Part shown: in pieces, positions 1 to 7,249 of the stretch
Layout of the letters: every line of letters begins with the position of its first letter
How positions within the stretch are numbered: the stretch's first letter is position 1
From: Roseivirga sp. UBA7431
GTDB taxonomy: Bacteria; Bacteroidota; Bacteroidia; Cytophagales; Cyclobacteriaceae
Length of the DNA: 32,403 nucleotides
Direction: 5' to 3'
Assembly: GCA_002477595.1 (NCBI GenBank)
Contig: DLQN01000029.1
Span: 1 to 32,403 of the forward strand
The notes under the pieces: model-generated
Databases searched by the model: none
Seen by the model: only the letters and a program-made list of their open reading frames with translations
Told to the model about the DNA's origin: nothing
Position numbers and translations under genes: made by a program

Positions 1-1224
1 TCAACCATCAATAATGCTCGAAGAGCATTTATCGAGACGGTTGATAGCAAGCAGAAAATACTGATCGCAGCAGCATCTCCACATCCGGATGTCAAGGCAC
101 TAAAAAGCCTGATTGAATCTAAAGAAGGAACAGAAGTTCAGATTTATCTTGACGGCATCTCAGAAGACATCCCTGATGGCCCTTTCGACTTGGTGATAAT
201 GCACCAGCTCCCTGGCGTTACTGACTTACCTGCATGGCTAAACAGCTGGATAGACAAAACAAATACTTGGTTTATCACCGGCACAGGTTCTCTCAATACC
301 ATGAACCAAACGAATCCAGTGATCAGCTATCAGAGTTATGGACAATCAGATCTTGTAGGAGCGAACTTAAACCCAAATTTCGAACTGTTCTCCATCGATG
401 AGACACTTCTAAACCGAGCATCTGACTACCCTCCTATTAGAGCTCCATATGGCCAGTTCACCTTAAAGAATAATGCCAATATCTTCCTCTATCAAAAAAT
501 TGGAAGTGTTCAGACGAATCGCCCATTACTTAGTATCTACAATGGCGATGAACGAAAGTCCGCTGTTCTTTCAGGTAGCGGCATATGGAAATGGAAGCTT
601 CAAGAAAGTGGCCTTCATGAAACTCCAGACCTATTCAATGAATTTTTTGGTAAGTTGATCCAATACTTAGCCACTAAGGATGACAAAAGAAACTTCAGAG
701 TAAGTTCTACTGACGAAAGCTATTTTGAAAGCGAACCCGTTGAATTTAATACGGAAGTCTATAATGAACTATTTGAAAAAGTGTATGACTACAATATTGA
801 TCTTCAATTGACGAATAGTGATAATGAAACAGTGGAATATAATTACGTCAATACTCCTACTGAGGACTATGAAATCAATGGCTTGGACCCTGGAGTATAT
901 CGATATACTGCATCGACAAGCTTGGCCGGAAACCGGGAGGTTGCGAGTGGTAGCTTTGCTGTGCAGAAACTAGCCTTGGAAGACATTGACCTCACCGCTG
1001 ACTTTCAGCTATTGAGAAATATAGCTAACAACTCTGGAGGGCAATTCTTCGCTTTAAAGGACGCTGATCGGGCCGTTGATGCTATAGAAGCCCTCAACCC
1101 AAAACCTCTTGCTAGGTCTAATGAAAGGCTAAACCCAATCATCCATAATCCATGGATTTTACTCCTTCTAGTGGCCTTACTCTCTATTGAGTGGTTTACC
1201 CGTAAATATCACGGGAGTTACTAA
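1..1224 (+). CDS. C-terminal part of a VWA/BatA-type membrane protein (5' end outside window)
   Basis: The frame is open from base 1, so about 407 C-terminal residues of a longer protein are present and the true start lies upstream; an internal TTG near 190 is not the start. The only clear membrane segment is at the extreme C-terminus (NPWILLLLVALLSIEWF), followed by a short basic tail. This hydrophobic-EWF-R-K-x-x-G ending is typical of the large Bacteroidota proteins annotated as VWA domain-containing or BatA-like, usually about 680-700 residues. Those proteins have N-terminal membrane helices and a VWA domain, which would be upstream here. The visible part looks like a soluble periplasmic region: an alpha/beta portion (AAASPHPDVKAL), then beta-rich sandwich segments (GLDPGVYRYTAS), then the anchor. 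Substrate or partner cannot be read from the sequence. Family assignment is from remembered pattern and is moderately secure. Confidence 0.7.
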   Translation, partial: STINNARRAFIETVDSKQKILIAAASPHPDVKALKSLIESKEGTEVQIYLDGISEDIPDGPFDLVIMHQLPGVTDLPAWLNSWIDKTNTWFITGTGSLNTMNQTNPVISYQSYGQSDLVGANLNPNFELFSIDETLLNRASDYPPIRAPYGQFTLKNNANIFLYQKIGSVQTNRPLLSIYNGDERKSAVLSGSGIWKWKLQESGLHETPDLFNEFFGKLIQYLATKDDKRNFRVSSTDESYFESEPVEFNTEVYNELFEKVYDYNIDLQLTNSDNETVEYNYVNTPTEDYEINGLDPGVYRYTASTSLAGNREVASGSFAVQKLALEDIDLTADFQLLRNIANNSGGQFFALKDADRAVDAIEALNPKPLARSNERLNPIIHNPWILLLLVALLSIEWFTRKYHGSY

Positions 1225-1292
1225 TCTTAGTATCAACTTAAATTTTAGTCGATATATTACAATTTTAAACTAATCATTTAGTTTATTTGTGT

Positions 1293-2102
1293 ATGCGAGT
1301 ATTACTCCTCTCTTTACTTTCATTAAGTGTACTCATCTGCTCTTGTGACATGACTGCCGTTCGCCAAGAAGCCGATGAACATTTGAAAAACGGTGAATAT
1401 GAAGCTGCTGCTGCTGCCTATGATAGGGTTATCAAGATAGAGCCAGAGGATAAATATGCACTATACAACCGAGCCCTTGCGAACGAAAAGCTAGAAGAAT
1501 TCGACAAAGCATATGATGATTATAACGTACTAATTAGAATTCGATTTAACTCAAGAAAGGCCACCTTAGGCCGGGCGCGTTGTTCATTTGAACTCGAGAA
1601 TTTTGAAGGTGTAGTATTCGATACAAATACCATTCTGGGTGTAGAACCGGAAAACTTGGAAGCAAGATCACTTCGAGGAAGGGCTTACGTAAAACTTGGG
1701 TACAACAATAATGCAATAGAAGACCTCGGAAAATATCTTAATGAAAGACCTGATGATGTACAGGCACTCATTAGCCGAGGAGCAGCATGGACAAGGGCTG
1801 GCAATGGAGTAGTGGGCATCAGAGATTTTGATAAGGCTTTAAAAATAGATCCTAATCTTCCCGTTGCTCATTTCAATAAGGCAGCTATTTATTTATTTTA
1901 CGAAAACTATGACGAAGCCATTGATAATTTCGATTTGGCGATTGAAAATAAACCGGATTATGTAGAAGCATACACCCGCAGAGGAATGGCAAAGCTTAAT
2001 TCATCATTCCATAGTTTGGCCTCAGCCTGTGCAGATTTAAAGAAAGCCCATGAAATGGACGATGAACTCGCCACAGCGAATCTGAACGCATATTGTAAAT
2101 AA
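1293..2102 (+). CDS. TPR-repeat lipoprotein
   Basis: The protein has about 269 residues and begins MRVLLLSLLSLSVLICSCD, a lipoprotein signal sequence with the lipid-attachment Cys near residue 18, so it should sit in the envelope. I chose the ATG at 1293 over the in-frame TTG at 1287 because it gives a normal signal peptide. The rest is roughly seven tetratricopeptide repeats, with helix-pair signatures such as YALYNRALANEKLEEFDKAY and AHFNKAAIYLFYENYDEAID. The C-terminal ACADLKKAHEM...YCK ending is common in Bacteroidota TPR proteins. TPRs mediate protein-protein contacts; no enzymatic domain is visible and the partner is unknown. It lies 68 bases behind the VWA-type gene and on the same strand, so the two may be co-transcribed. 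Confidence 0.8.
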   Translation: MRVLLLSLLSLSVLICSCDMTAVRQEADEHLKNGEYEAAAAAYDRVIKIEPEDKYALYNRALANEKLEEFDKAYDDYNVLIRIRFNSRKATLGRARCSFELENFEGVVFDTNTILGVEPENLEARSLRGRAYVKLGYNNNAIEDLGKYLNERPDDVQALISRGAAWTRAGNGVVGIRDFDKALKIDPNLPVAHFNKAAIYLFYENYDEAIDNFDLAIENKPDYVEAYTRRGMAKLNSSFHSLASACADLKKAHEMDDELATANLNAYCK

Positions 2103-2140
2103 TCTCTTGGAATTCTTATCTTAGGTTAAATTCATCTGAG

Positions 2141-2517
2141 ATGAAGAGATTACTATCAACCGGAAACCATTCTACCCCAATAAACTTTGGACTGCTAATC
2201 TTTAGAATTGGCGTCAGTATAATGATGCTTACGCACGGCTATCCAAAGCTTCTATGATCATGGCTGTATTTTCAGAATTTGCTCTTGTTCTGGCTGGATT
2301 TGCAGAATTTATCTGTTCTATATTCCTCATTTTCGGACTAGCTACCAGGTGTGCCCTTGTCCCTTTGATCATAACCATGTCAGTAGCACTAACTTTTGTG
2401 CATATTGACGATCCTTTTAAATCACAAGAAAAAGCCTTCTTCTATTTACTGGCCTATTTATTTTTGTTGGTTACCGGACCCGGAAAATATTCCATAGATC
2501 AAAAGCTATTTAATTAG
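2141..2517 (+). pseudogene. Disrupted DoxX-family membrane protein gene
   Basis: Two fragments in different frames together resemble one DoxX-family protein (usually about 130-140 residues, four membrane helices). Fragment 1 (2141-2257, 38 residues) carries the N-terminal helix and the hallmark ending MMLTHGYPKLL, then stops at TGA. Fragment 2 (2254-2517, 87 residues) carries AGFAEFICSIFLIFGLATR and the conserved end LLVTGPGKYSIDQKLF. The frames differ, and about 10-15 residues normally found between the HG-x-PK motif and the AxFAEF motif appear to be missing. That pattern suggests a small out-of-frame deletion rather than a single base error. The TGA of fragment 1 overlaps the ATG of fragment 2 (ATGA), so coupled translation of a split protein cannot be excluded. 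The 3' end overlaps the convergent downstream gene by 8 bases. Confidence 0.7.
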
Positions 2518-3211
2518 ATCCTAACTCGGTATCAATTAGATTGATAATAGACCTAATATTTACCAAGCCACCTTCGAACACTGCCTTAGTACTTGTCTTG
2601 TAAAGTAATCCCCATTGCACAAGATGTTTAAACTCATCGGTCTTAATCAAAGTCATGAACTCTCGTTTTTTGGCAGGCCTTAAGTAAGCAAAATTCAAAT
2701 TAGGCGCAAATGGAAAACGATCGATGGTAAAAGTAATTAGCTTGTCCTTTACATGAGATGCATCTATATCAGACCACTCATAAATAGTTTCATACGCCCG
2801 TTCGTACAAGCCAATAATTTCCTTAGAAAGTGAATCATTCTGAATGATGTAAGTAGTACCGAGGCTCTTCATCTCCTGATAGGTAATGTCTTCAGAATTA
2901 AATGGGATATAGCTCAATAGTGTGACCACATCTAATGCAATGCTATCGGTATAAGCTGCATCAGGACTCATCAGTATAAGCTGCTGTGCTGATTCAATTT
3001 GATTCGTCATTATGTCAATACCTGCAAAAAGCATAGTACTATCATTGACTAGATTATTCTTAAAACTATTCAGTAATTGGACTTCTTGTTTCATTTCCAT
3101 TCTCTGCTGCCAGTATTCGTTTAGAGCGAAAGAAGCAGTGATACCGATGATCAATATCATCAGCTCAGCAAAAAAGTATTTAAGGTTACGGGTGGGCCTG
3201 TTCTTATTCAT
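2510..3211 (-). CDS. Membrane-anchored protein of unknown function, DUF6090-like
   Basis: This is a 233-residue protein with one N-terminal membrane segment (residues about 11-31, YFFAELMILIIGITASFALNE). A long, mostly helical domain rich in charged residues follows (EMKQEVQLLNSFKNNLVNDS...). The layout matches the DUF6090 group of Bacteroidota proteins: short basic N-terminus, one helix ending in a [F/L]-x-[L/I]-N-x-W-like motif (here FALNEYW), then helical segments with an E-x2-yL-x2-L pattern. The match is by motif layout only and no function is established. A single-pass anchor with the bulk on one side of the inner membrane is inferred. It is transcribed against the DoxX remnant with an 8-base tail-to-tail overlap. 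Its upstream neighbour is the 265-base gap in front of the 3477 gene. Confidence 0.6.
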   Translation of the reverse strand: MNKNRPTRNLKYFFAELMILIIGITASFALNEYWQQRMEMKQEVQLLNSFKNNLVNDSTMLFAGIDIMTNQIESAQQLILMSPDAAYTDSIALDVVTLLSYIPFNSEDITYQEMKSLGTTYIIQNDSLSKEIIGLYERAYETIYEWSDIDASHVKDKLITFTIDRFPFAPNLNFAYLRPAKKREFMTLIKTDEFKHLVQWGLLYKTSTKAVFEGGLVNIRSIINLIDTELGSN

Positions 3212-3464
3212 GAAGAGAAATCTAAAAAAACATATTTCAGAATTCCATATTGCTGAGCGGTATTAAGAATAATTACAACTACCCTCTTTTTTACGCTTAC
3301 CAGAATACTGCCTCAACGAGCTGATAGTATACTTGGTATTGATACATCCTGAAAAACAACGTATTAGAGTATTGACTTGGTTCATTTGAAACGCCTACCA
3401 TAGATTGTATTTGATCTCGACTAAAGTTCATGTACCGAGTGAAGGATAGGTAACTTTCGTTTGC

Positions 3465-3472
3465 TAATTTTG
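3465..3472 (+). promoter_or_regulatory. Bacteroidota -7 box (TAATTTTG) next to a start codon
   Basis: TAATTTTG matches the Bacteroidota sigma-ABfr -7 consensus TAnnTTTG exactly. The ATG of the next gene starts only 4 bases after it. I see no good -33 TTTG at the usual 19-21 base distance (that stretch is GAAGGATAGG). If used, transcription would begin at or next to the ATG, giving a leaderless mRNA. The rest of the 3212-3476 gap shows no convincing gene or hairpin. Confidence 0.45.
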
Positions 3473-3476
3473 CGTC

Positions 3477-3842
3477 ATGGAAAACGATCCGGAATTAAAT
3501 GGTAAATATTTAGGCTCCATCACAAAAGATTTTGTGGTGGTGTGTGATACTTTGAAAGAGGCATCTTATGAAGTACGAAAAAGAGGTTTCTCTGACTTCC
3601 CTATTTTCCCCATTTCTAGAACCGATATTCCAATCGGTCAATTGCTGATAGGTCGTACCGAAATGAAAACAGACTGGAACTACAACATCACTTACATGGA
3701 TGAATTCGTTCAACGTAAGTTGATTGAAGATGAAGAAGCTTTTAAGCAAGCTTATAAAAATCCAGATGAATTTTGTTGCCTATTTGTAGTCGATGAGACG
3801 TTTACCAAGTTTCTTTTCGTGCCGTTTCCAGATGATGAATAA
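3477..3842 (+). CDS. Small acidic protein of unknown function
   Basis: This 121-residue soluble protein has no signal peptide or membrane segment. I do not recognise a named family. It begins MENDPELNGKYLGSITKDF, has a hydrophobic beta-like core (FVVVCDT, FPIFPIS, IGQLLIG) and ends in an acidic tail (LFVPFPDDE). The alternation of short strands and amphipathic helices suggests a compact alpha/beta fold. Codon use looks like the neighbours and the ORF is clean from ATG to TAA, so I believe it is real. It stands 52 bases in front of another small unknown gene on the same strand, and the two probably form a unit. A -7 promoter box lies immediately before the ATG. Confidence 0.65.
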   Translation: MENDPELNGKYLGSITKDFVVVCDTLKEASYEVRKRGFSDFPIFPISRTDIPIGQLLIGRTEMKTDWNYNITYMDEFVQRKLIEDEEAFKQAYKNPDEFCCLFVVDETFTKFLFVPFPDDE

Positions 3843-3894
3843 CCAAATGACCTTTGGATCGTTCTTCTATTAAACTATTTTAGAAGAGGTAATT

Positions 3895-4188
3895 ATGGAG
3901 GCAGCCACAAACGATACTAAAACACTAGTCCGCAGCTTATTGAACAAGTTAGTTGAGGTTGGTAAAAATATCACGTGGCGAATTAATAATACTTACAGCA
4001 ACGGCCTCGACAATACAGTCCTTGAGATTCAAATATTTGAGAACAAAATGCAGACTGGTCGCATTGCCTTTCAACTTGAAGATGGGCATGTGATCAATTA
4101 TCGGTACAAAGATCTTGAAAAAAGAATTCCTATTCAGATCATGGACATGCTGCTAGATGTCATTGGTTATGAACTTGATCAGAATTAA
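3895..4188 (+). CDS. Small protein of unknown function
   Basis: This 97-residue protein has no signal or membrane segment. An N-terminal helix (TKTLVRSLLNKLVEVGKNI) is followed by beta-like segments (TVLEIQIFENKMQTGRIAFQ, GHVINYRYKDL) and a C-terminal helix (IPIQIMDMLLDVIGYEL). A purine-rich AGAGGT lies about 5 bases before the ATG and could serve as a ribosome binding site, which is uncommon in this window. I do not recognise the family. It follows the 3477 gene on the same strand and ends 5 bases before the convergent aminotransferase gene. Confidence 0.6.
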   Translation: MEAATNDTKTLVRSLLNKLVEVGKNITWRINNTYSNGLDNTVLEIQIFENKMQTGRIAFQLEDGHVINYRYKDLEKRIPIQIMDMLLDVIGYELDQN

Positions 4189-4193
4189 TCGCC

Positions 4194-5036
4194 TTACCCT
4201 TCTGAAACGTAATCCTCAATATATAGATCGAAAGCCTGCATAAGCTTTTTAGTCTTCTTCCCAACTTGCCCCTTGCCAATTAACTGATTACCGAGTTTCA
4301 CCACAGGCATTATCCTTTTCGAAGTACTCGTCATGAAGGCTTCCTCGGCTTTTAACAATTCATCCAGCCTAATCGGACCAATCTCTACATCGAACAATCC
4401 TTCAGCACACTTTAACACGTTTTTTCTAGTCACCCCACTTAATACCCCTTCTTGATTCGTTCTTAGTTTATCCCCGTCAAAAAAGAAGACATTGCTTCGG
4501 GAAACTTCAGATATATACGTTCCATTATGATAAAGCGTATCAATATGACCCTCCGCCAACCACTGTTTCTGAAGCGATAGCGCTTGAGCATAATAGGTCG
4601 ATTTCACCTCAGGGAAGTCTCTTTGGTATTCATGCATCATGAGGCTTACCCCATTTTCATATAATTCAGTATTCGGATCTTGAAATTCATTGCTCAGCAT
4701 AACAATTTGAGATTTGCCTGGACTAAAGCCGTCAGAAGATTCACCTCCAGTCACTATAATTTTACAACTACCATAGGCAAACTGGTTCTTAGCGATCAGC
4801 TGATGGACCACAGACTTTATCTCCTCTTTTGGAATGGGTAGTTCAAGATTAAGTTTGTCTGCAGAATGCTCAAGCCTATCTAGATGATCTTCTAAAAAGA
4901 GAGGGGTTACTCCAATTATCTTGAAAAATTCGAAGACAGCGTAGCCTCTCAAAATACTCACATCGTCAATAGAGAATTGAATTTGATGCTTTGGAACGAA
5001 GTTTCCGTTAAAGTAATGAACCGTTTCTTTAGCCAT
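4194..5036 (-). CDS. Class-IV PLP-dependent aminotransferase (branched-chain / D-amino-acid type)
   Basis: This is a fold-type IV aminotransferase (BCAT / D-amino-acid aminotransferase / ADC lyase superfamily). I chose the ATG at 5036 (280 residues), since the 7-codon longer frame starts with GTG at 5057 and would leave only 19 bases to the divergent gene. From the ATG, the PLP-binding lysine is K145 in the PEVKSTYYAQAL motif, and E177 (SEVSRSNVFF) would contact the pyridine nitrogen. LSGVTRKNVL and TSTSKRIMPV are the usual phosphate-cup and substrate loops. The N-terminus shows YFNGNFVP...SIDDVSILRGYAVFEF, also typical. The three subfamilies share these motifs, so substrate is undecided: BCAA transamination, D-Ala/D-Glu exchange and lyase activity all remain open. 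No ilv genes are adjacent. Confidence 0.85.
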   Translation of the reverse strand: MAKETVHYFNGNFVPKHQIQFSIDDVSILRGYAVFEFFKIIGVTPLFLEDHLDRLEHSADKLNLELPIPKEEIKSVVHQLIAKNQFAYGSCKIIVTGGESSDGFSPGKSQIVMLSNEFQDPNTELYENGVSLMMHEYQRDFPEVKSTYYAQALSLQKQWLAEGHIDTLYHNGTYISEVSRSNVFFFDGDKLRTNQEGVLSGVTRKNVLKCAEGLFDVEIGPIRLDELLKAEEAFMTSTSKRIMPVVKLGNQLIGKGQVGKKTKKLMQAFDLYIEDYVSEG

Positions 5037-5076
5037 TCTAGTCGTTTGCAAATTCACTGATTATCTTGTTAAATAT

Positions 5077-5868
5077 ATGCCGAAAGATTATTATGAAATA
5101 CTGGGAATCGAAAAAAATGCTGATGCCCAGCAAATCAAACAGTCGTACCGTGAAAAAGCGAAACTGATTCATCCAGACGTGAATAAGGATGATGACGCAG
5201 AACGCGAATTTCAGTCGTTAAACAAAGCTTACATGGTGCTCTCAAATCCCGAAGAGCGCATGCAATATGATAAGGGAAGAGAATTGCCAACCTACACGCA
5301 CGAAGAAGTCATTGAAATTCTGCGCCAAAGGGACCAGAACAATGAATTCGAATCAATTTTTAGGTACAGGTCAAGAAACGTTTATCCAGAGACGAATTAT
5401 AAGGCCAACCTATCAGCGGTACAATTCATCCACGTGCTGATCCTGCTCATCGGAATTCTTTTTATAGCTGATCTCAGCTTAAAAAGACCAGCCCTTACGG
5501 CCAAAGTATTCGAGGTAAACGAACTATTCAATTATACCAGAGATGTGAATGACATAGGCAAAAAGCAGGTCATGGCTTCGGACTTTAGTTTTCAGCTTCC
5601 GGCTCAGAGTCCTCTTGTCGTCAAAGGCGACAGTTTCAATTTTCAGAGAAGTCTAGTTTTTGGTAAGCTCGCCATCGTGAAAGCTGGATCGAATAAGGCT
5701 TTTCAAGTGATCATCCAGCGTCCATTCACCATTGGCATGACAATTATCGTATTGCTTATCGCACTACTAGGCCTTAGTCCAATTTTGAATCCAGAACGTA
5801 AATTCAATGCCGCAATTATAGGTGGCTTTCTTTGTCTCCCCTTGTTTATCAGCTTATTCCTTACTTAA
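5077..5868 (+). CDS. Membrane-bound J-domain (DnaJ-like) protein
   Basis: The 263-residue protein begins with a complete J domain (residues about 3-66: DYYEILGIEKNAD...YREKAKLIHPDVNK...AYMVLSNPEERMQYD). It includes the HPD tripeptide at 32-34 that stimulates DnaK ATPase. There is no Gly/Phe region or zinc finger, so it is not DnaJ itself. Three hydrophobic segments follow (FIHVLILLIGILFIADLSL, MTIIVLLIALLGLSPIL, IIGGFLCLPLFISLFL), with a soluble stretch between the first and second. The J domain should face the cytoplasm and recruit DnaK to the inner membrane; the client is unknown. The gene is divergent from the aminotransferase gene with about 40 bases between starts, so a short bidirectional control region is likely. 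Confidence 0.85.
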   Translation: MPKDYYEILGIEKNADAQQIKQSYREKAKLIHPDVNKDDDAEREFQSLNKAYMVLSNPEERMQYDKGRELPTYTHEEVIEILRQRDQNNEFESIFRYRSRNVYPETNYKANLSAVQFIHVLILLIGILFIADLSLKRPALTAKVFEVNELFNYTRDVNDIGKKQVMASDFSFQLPAQSPLVVKGDSFNFQRSLVFGKLAIVKAGSNKAFQVIIQRPFTIGMTIIVLLIALLGLSPILNPERKFNAAIIGGFLCLPLFISLFLT

Positions 5869-5992
5869 ATGATGCTAACATTGCGCGGTTAACACTATTC
5901 GATGCCAGCGTTATTTGATCCAAGTTGAGCTCCACAGGGGTTTCATTACTAAGAGTAATTTTCCAACTTACCCACGCATTAGTCTTCTTCAT
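5861..5992 (-). CDS. Possible 43-residue small protein
   Basis: On the minus strand an ATG at 5992 opens a 43-codon frame ending in TAA at 5861. It begins MKKTNAWVSWKITLSNETPV and ends NRAMLASFK. It exactly fills the gap between the J-domain gene (3' overlap of 8 bases) and the divergent PHP gene (starts 2 bases apart). The composition is protein-like, with a Trp/aliphatic beta-type pattern and no signal or membrane segment. I do not recognise a family, and no clear promoter or ribosome site precedes it. The start-to-start spacing of 2 bases means any promoter would lie inside the PHP signal-peptide codons. Real gene or chance frame cannot be settled from one sequence. Confidence 0.35.
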   Translation of the reverse strand: MKKTNAWVSWKITLSNETPVELNLDQITLASNSVNRAMLASFK

Positions 5993-5994
5993 TT

Positions 5995-7182
5995 ATGAAT
6001 TTCTATACCAAAACACTGATTCTAGTTTCTCTCTATTTCCTTTTTACGGGATGTTCCCCAAAAGAGGAACTGAAATGGTTTAAAGGCAATTTGCATACAC
6101 ACACGTATTGGAGTGATGGAGATGCCTTCCCTGAAATGGTACTGGATTGGTATAAAAGTAATGGCTATCAATTTGTGGCTTTGTCAGAGCACAACATCAT
6201 TGCCAATGTTGAAAAATGGAAGAAAATTCCTCGAAGCGTAATCTATCGTCAAGGTTTTGATGACTATTTAAAAAAATACGGTGATGATTGGGTGGACTAT
6301 AAAGAGGATTCATCGGGTCTTAGTGTAAGACTGAAGACAGAAGCGGAATACCTGCCACTTTTTCAAGAAGAAGGAGCTTTTTCAATCTTAAAAGCAGAAG
6401 AGATTACAGACAGCTTTGAGGGCAAACCACTTCACATGAACGCAACCAATGTTCAAGAGCTTATCGAACCAAGACATGGTGGCAGTGTAGCCGAAACATT
6501 ACAAAACAACATCAATGCAGTTCTGGAACAACGAGAGAAAACTGGTCTTCCAATAATGCCACATATCAACCATCCAAATTTTGGCTGGGGCATATCTGTT
6601 GAGGACATGAAGGAATTAACAGGAGAACGCTTTTTCGAAGTTTTTAACGGTCACCCTGGTGTTCGAAATTATGGTGACTCCGCTCATATCAGTACTGAGG
6701 CAATGTGGGATCAAATTAACATTGCTTATCTAGAAAGAGGCCAACCATTAATGTTTGGCCTCGGAACTGACGACAGCCATCATTATCATAAGTTTGGAGG
6801 ACAATTCAGCAATAGTGGAAGAGGCTGGGTTATGGTGCAGGCTAAAAGTCTTGATCCTGCTGATTTGATTTATGCCATGGAGGCCGGACAGTTTTACGCT
6901 TCTTCTGGAGTGACACTTAACAAATTAGAGCAAAACTCCGGTAAGATCGAACTGGAAATAGCTACGCTACCTGGTGTTCAGTATACAATTGAATTCATTG
7001 GGGTTAAAAAAGGAAGTAATCAATCCGAAGTCTTTGAAACAGTTGAAGGCAATGGTGCCACTTTCAATTTAACGAATGAAATGCTTTTTGTCCGAGCAAA
7101 AATCACATCGACCAAGAGAAAAGAAAATCCATTTCAAGTTGGTGATTTAGAATCAGCCTGGACACAGCCGATTAACAAATAA
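5995..7182 (+). CDS. PHP-domain metal-dependent phosphoesterase-like lipoprotein
   Basis: The 395-residue protein starts with a lipoprotein signal peptide (MNFYTKTLILVSLYFLFTGC; lipid Cys at residue 20), so it is placed in the cell envelope. The mature part opens with the first PHP motif, FKGNLHTHTYWSDGD (HxH at 34 and 36). Further likely metal ligands follow in ALSEHN, MPHINHPNFGW and GLGTDDSHHYH. PHP enzymes (polymerase and histidinol phosphatase superfamily) use these His/Asp/Glu residues to bind two or three metal ions and hydrolyse phosphoesters. The C-terminal ~90 residues look like a beta-rich accessory domain (VQYTIEFIGVKKG). Exported PHP proteins are common in Bacteroidota; the substrate is unknown. 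The gene starts 126 bases after the J-domain gene and need not share its transcript. Confidence 0.85.
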   Translation: MNFYTKTLILVSLYFLFTGCSPKEELKWFKGNLHTHTYWSDGDAFPEMVLDWYKSNGYQFVALSEHNIIANVEKWKKIPRSVIYRQGFDDYLKKYGDDWVDYKEDSSGLSVRLKTEAEYLPLFQEEGAFSILKAEEITDSFEGKPLHMNATNVQELIEPRHGGSVAETLQNNINAVLEQREKTGLPIMPHINHPNFGWGISVEDMKELTGERFFEVFNGHPGVRNYGDSAHISTEAMWDQINIAYLERGQPLMFGLGTDDSHHYHKFGGQFSNSGRGWVMVQAKSLDPADLIYAMEAGQFYASSGVTLNKLEQNSGKIELEIATLPGVQYTIEFIGVKKGSNQSEVFETVEGNGATFNLTNEMLFVRAKITSTKRKENPFQVGDLESAWTQPINK

Positions 7183-7249
7183 CTTCAGTTTTATGCCCTA
7201 CGATCTCACTGCCATTATAGCTGTGCTCTTTTCACTTATTCTAACACTA

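Noticed and set aside
3212..3476. 265-base gap searched for a small gene, tRNA or hairpin
   Set aside because: Only the -7 box next to 3477 is supportable. There is no cloverleaf, no strong dyad, and only very short frames.
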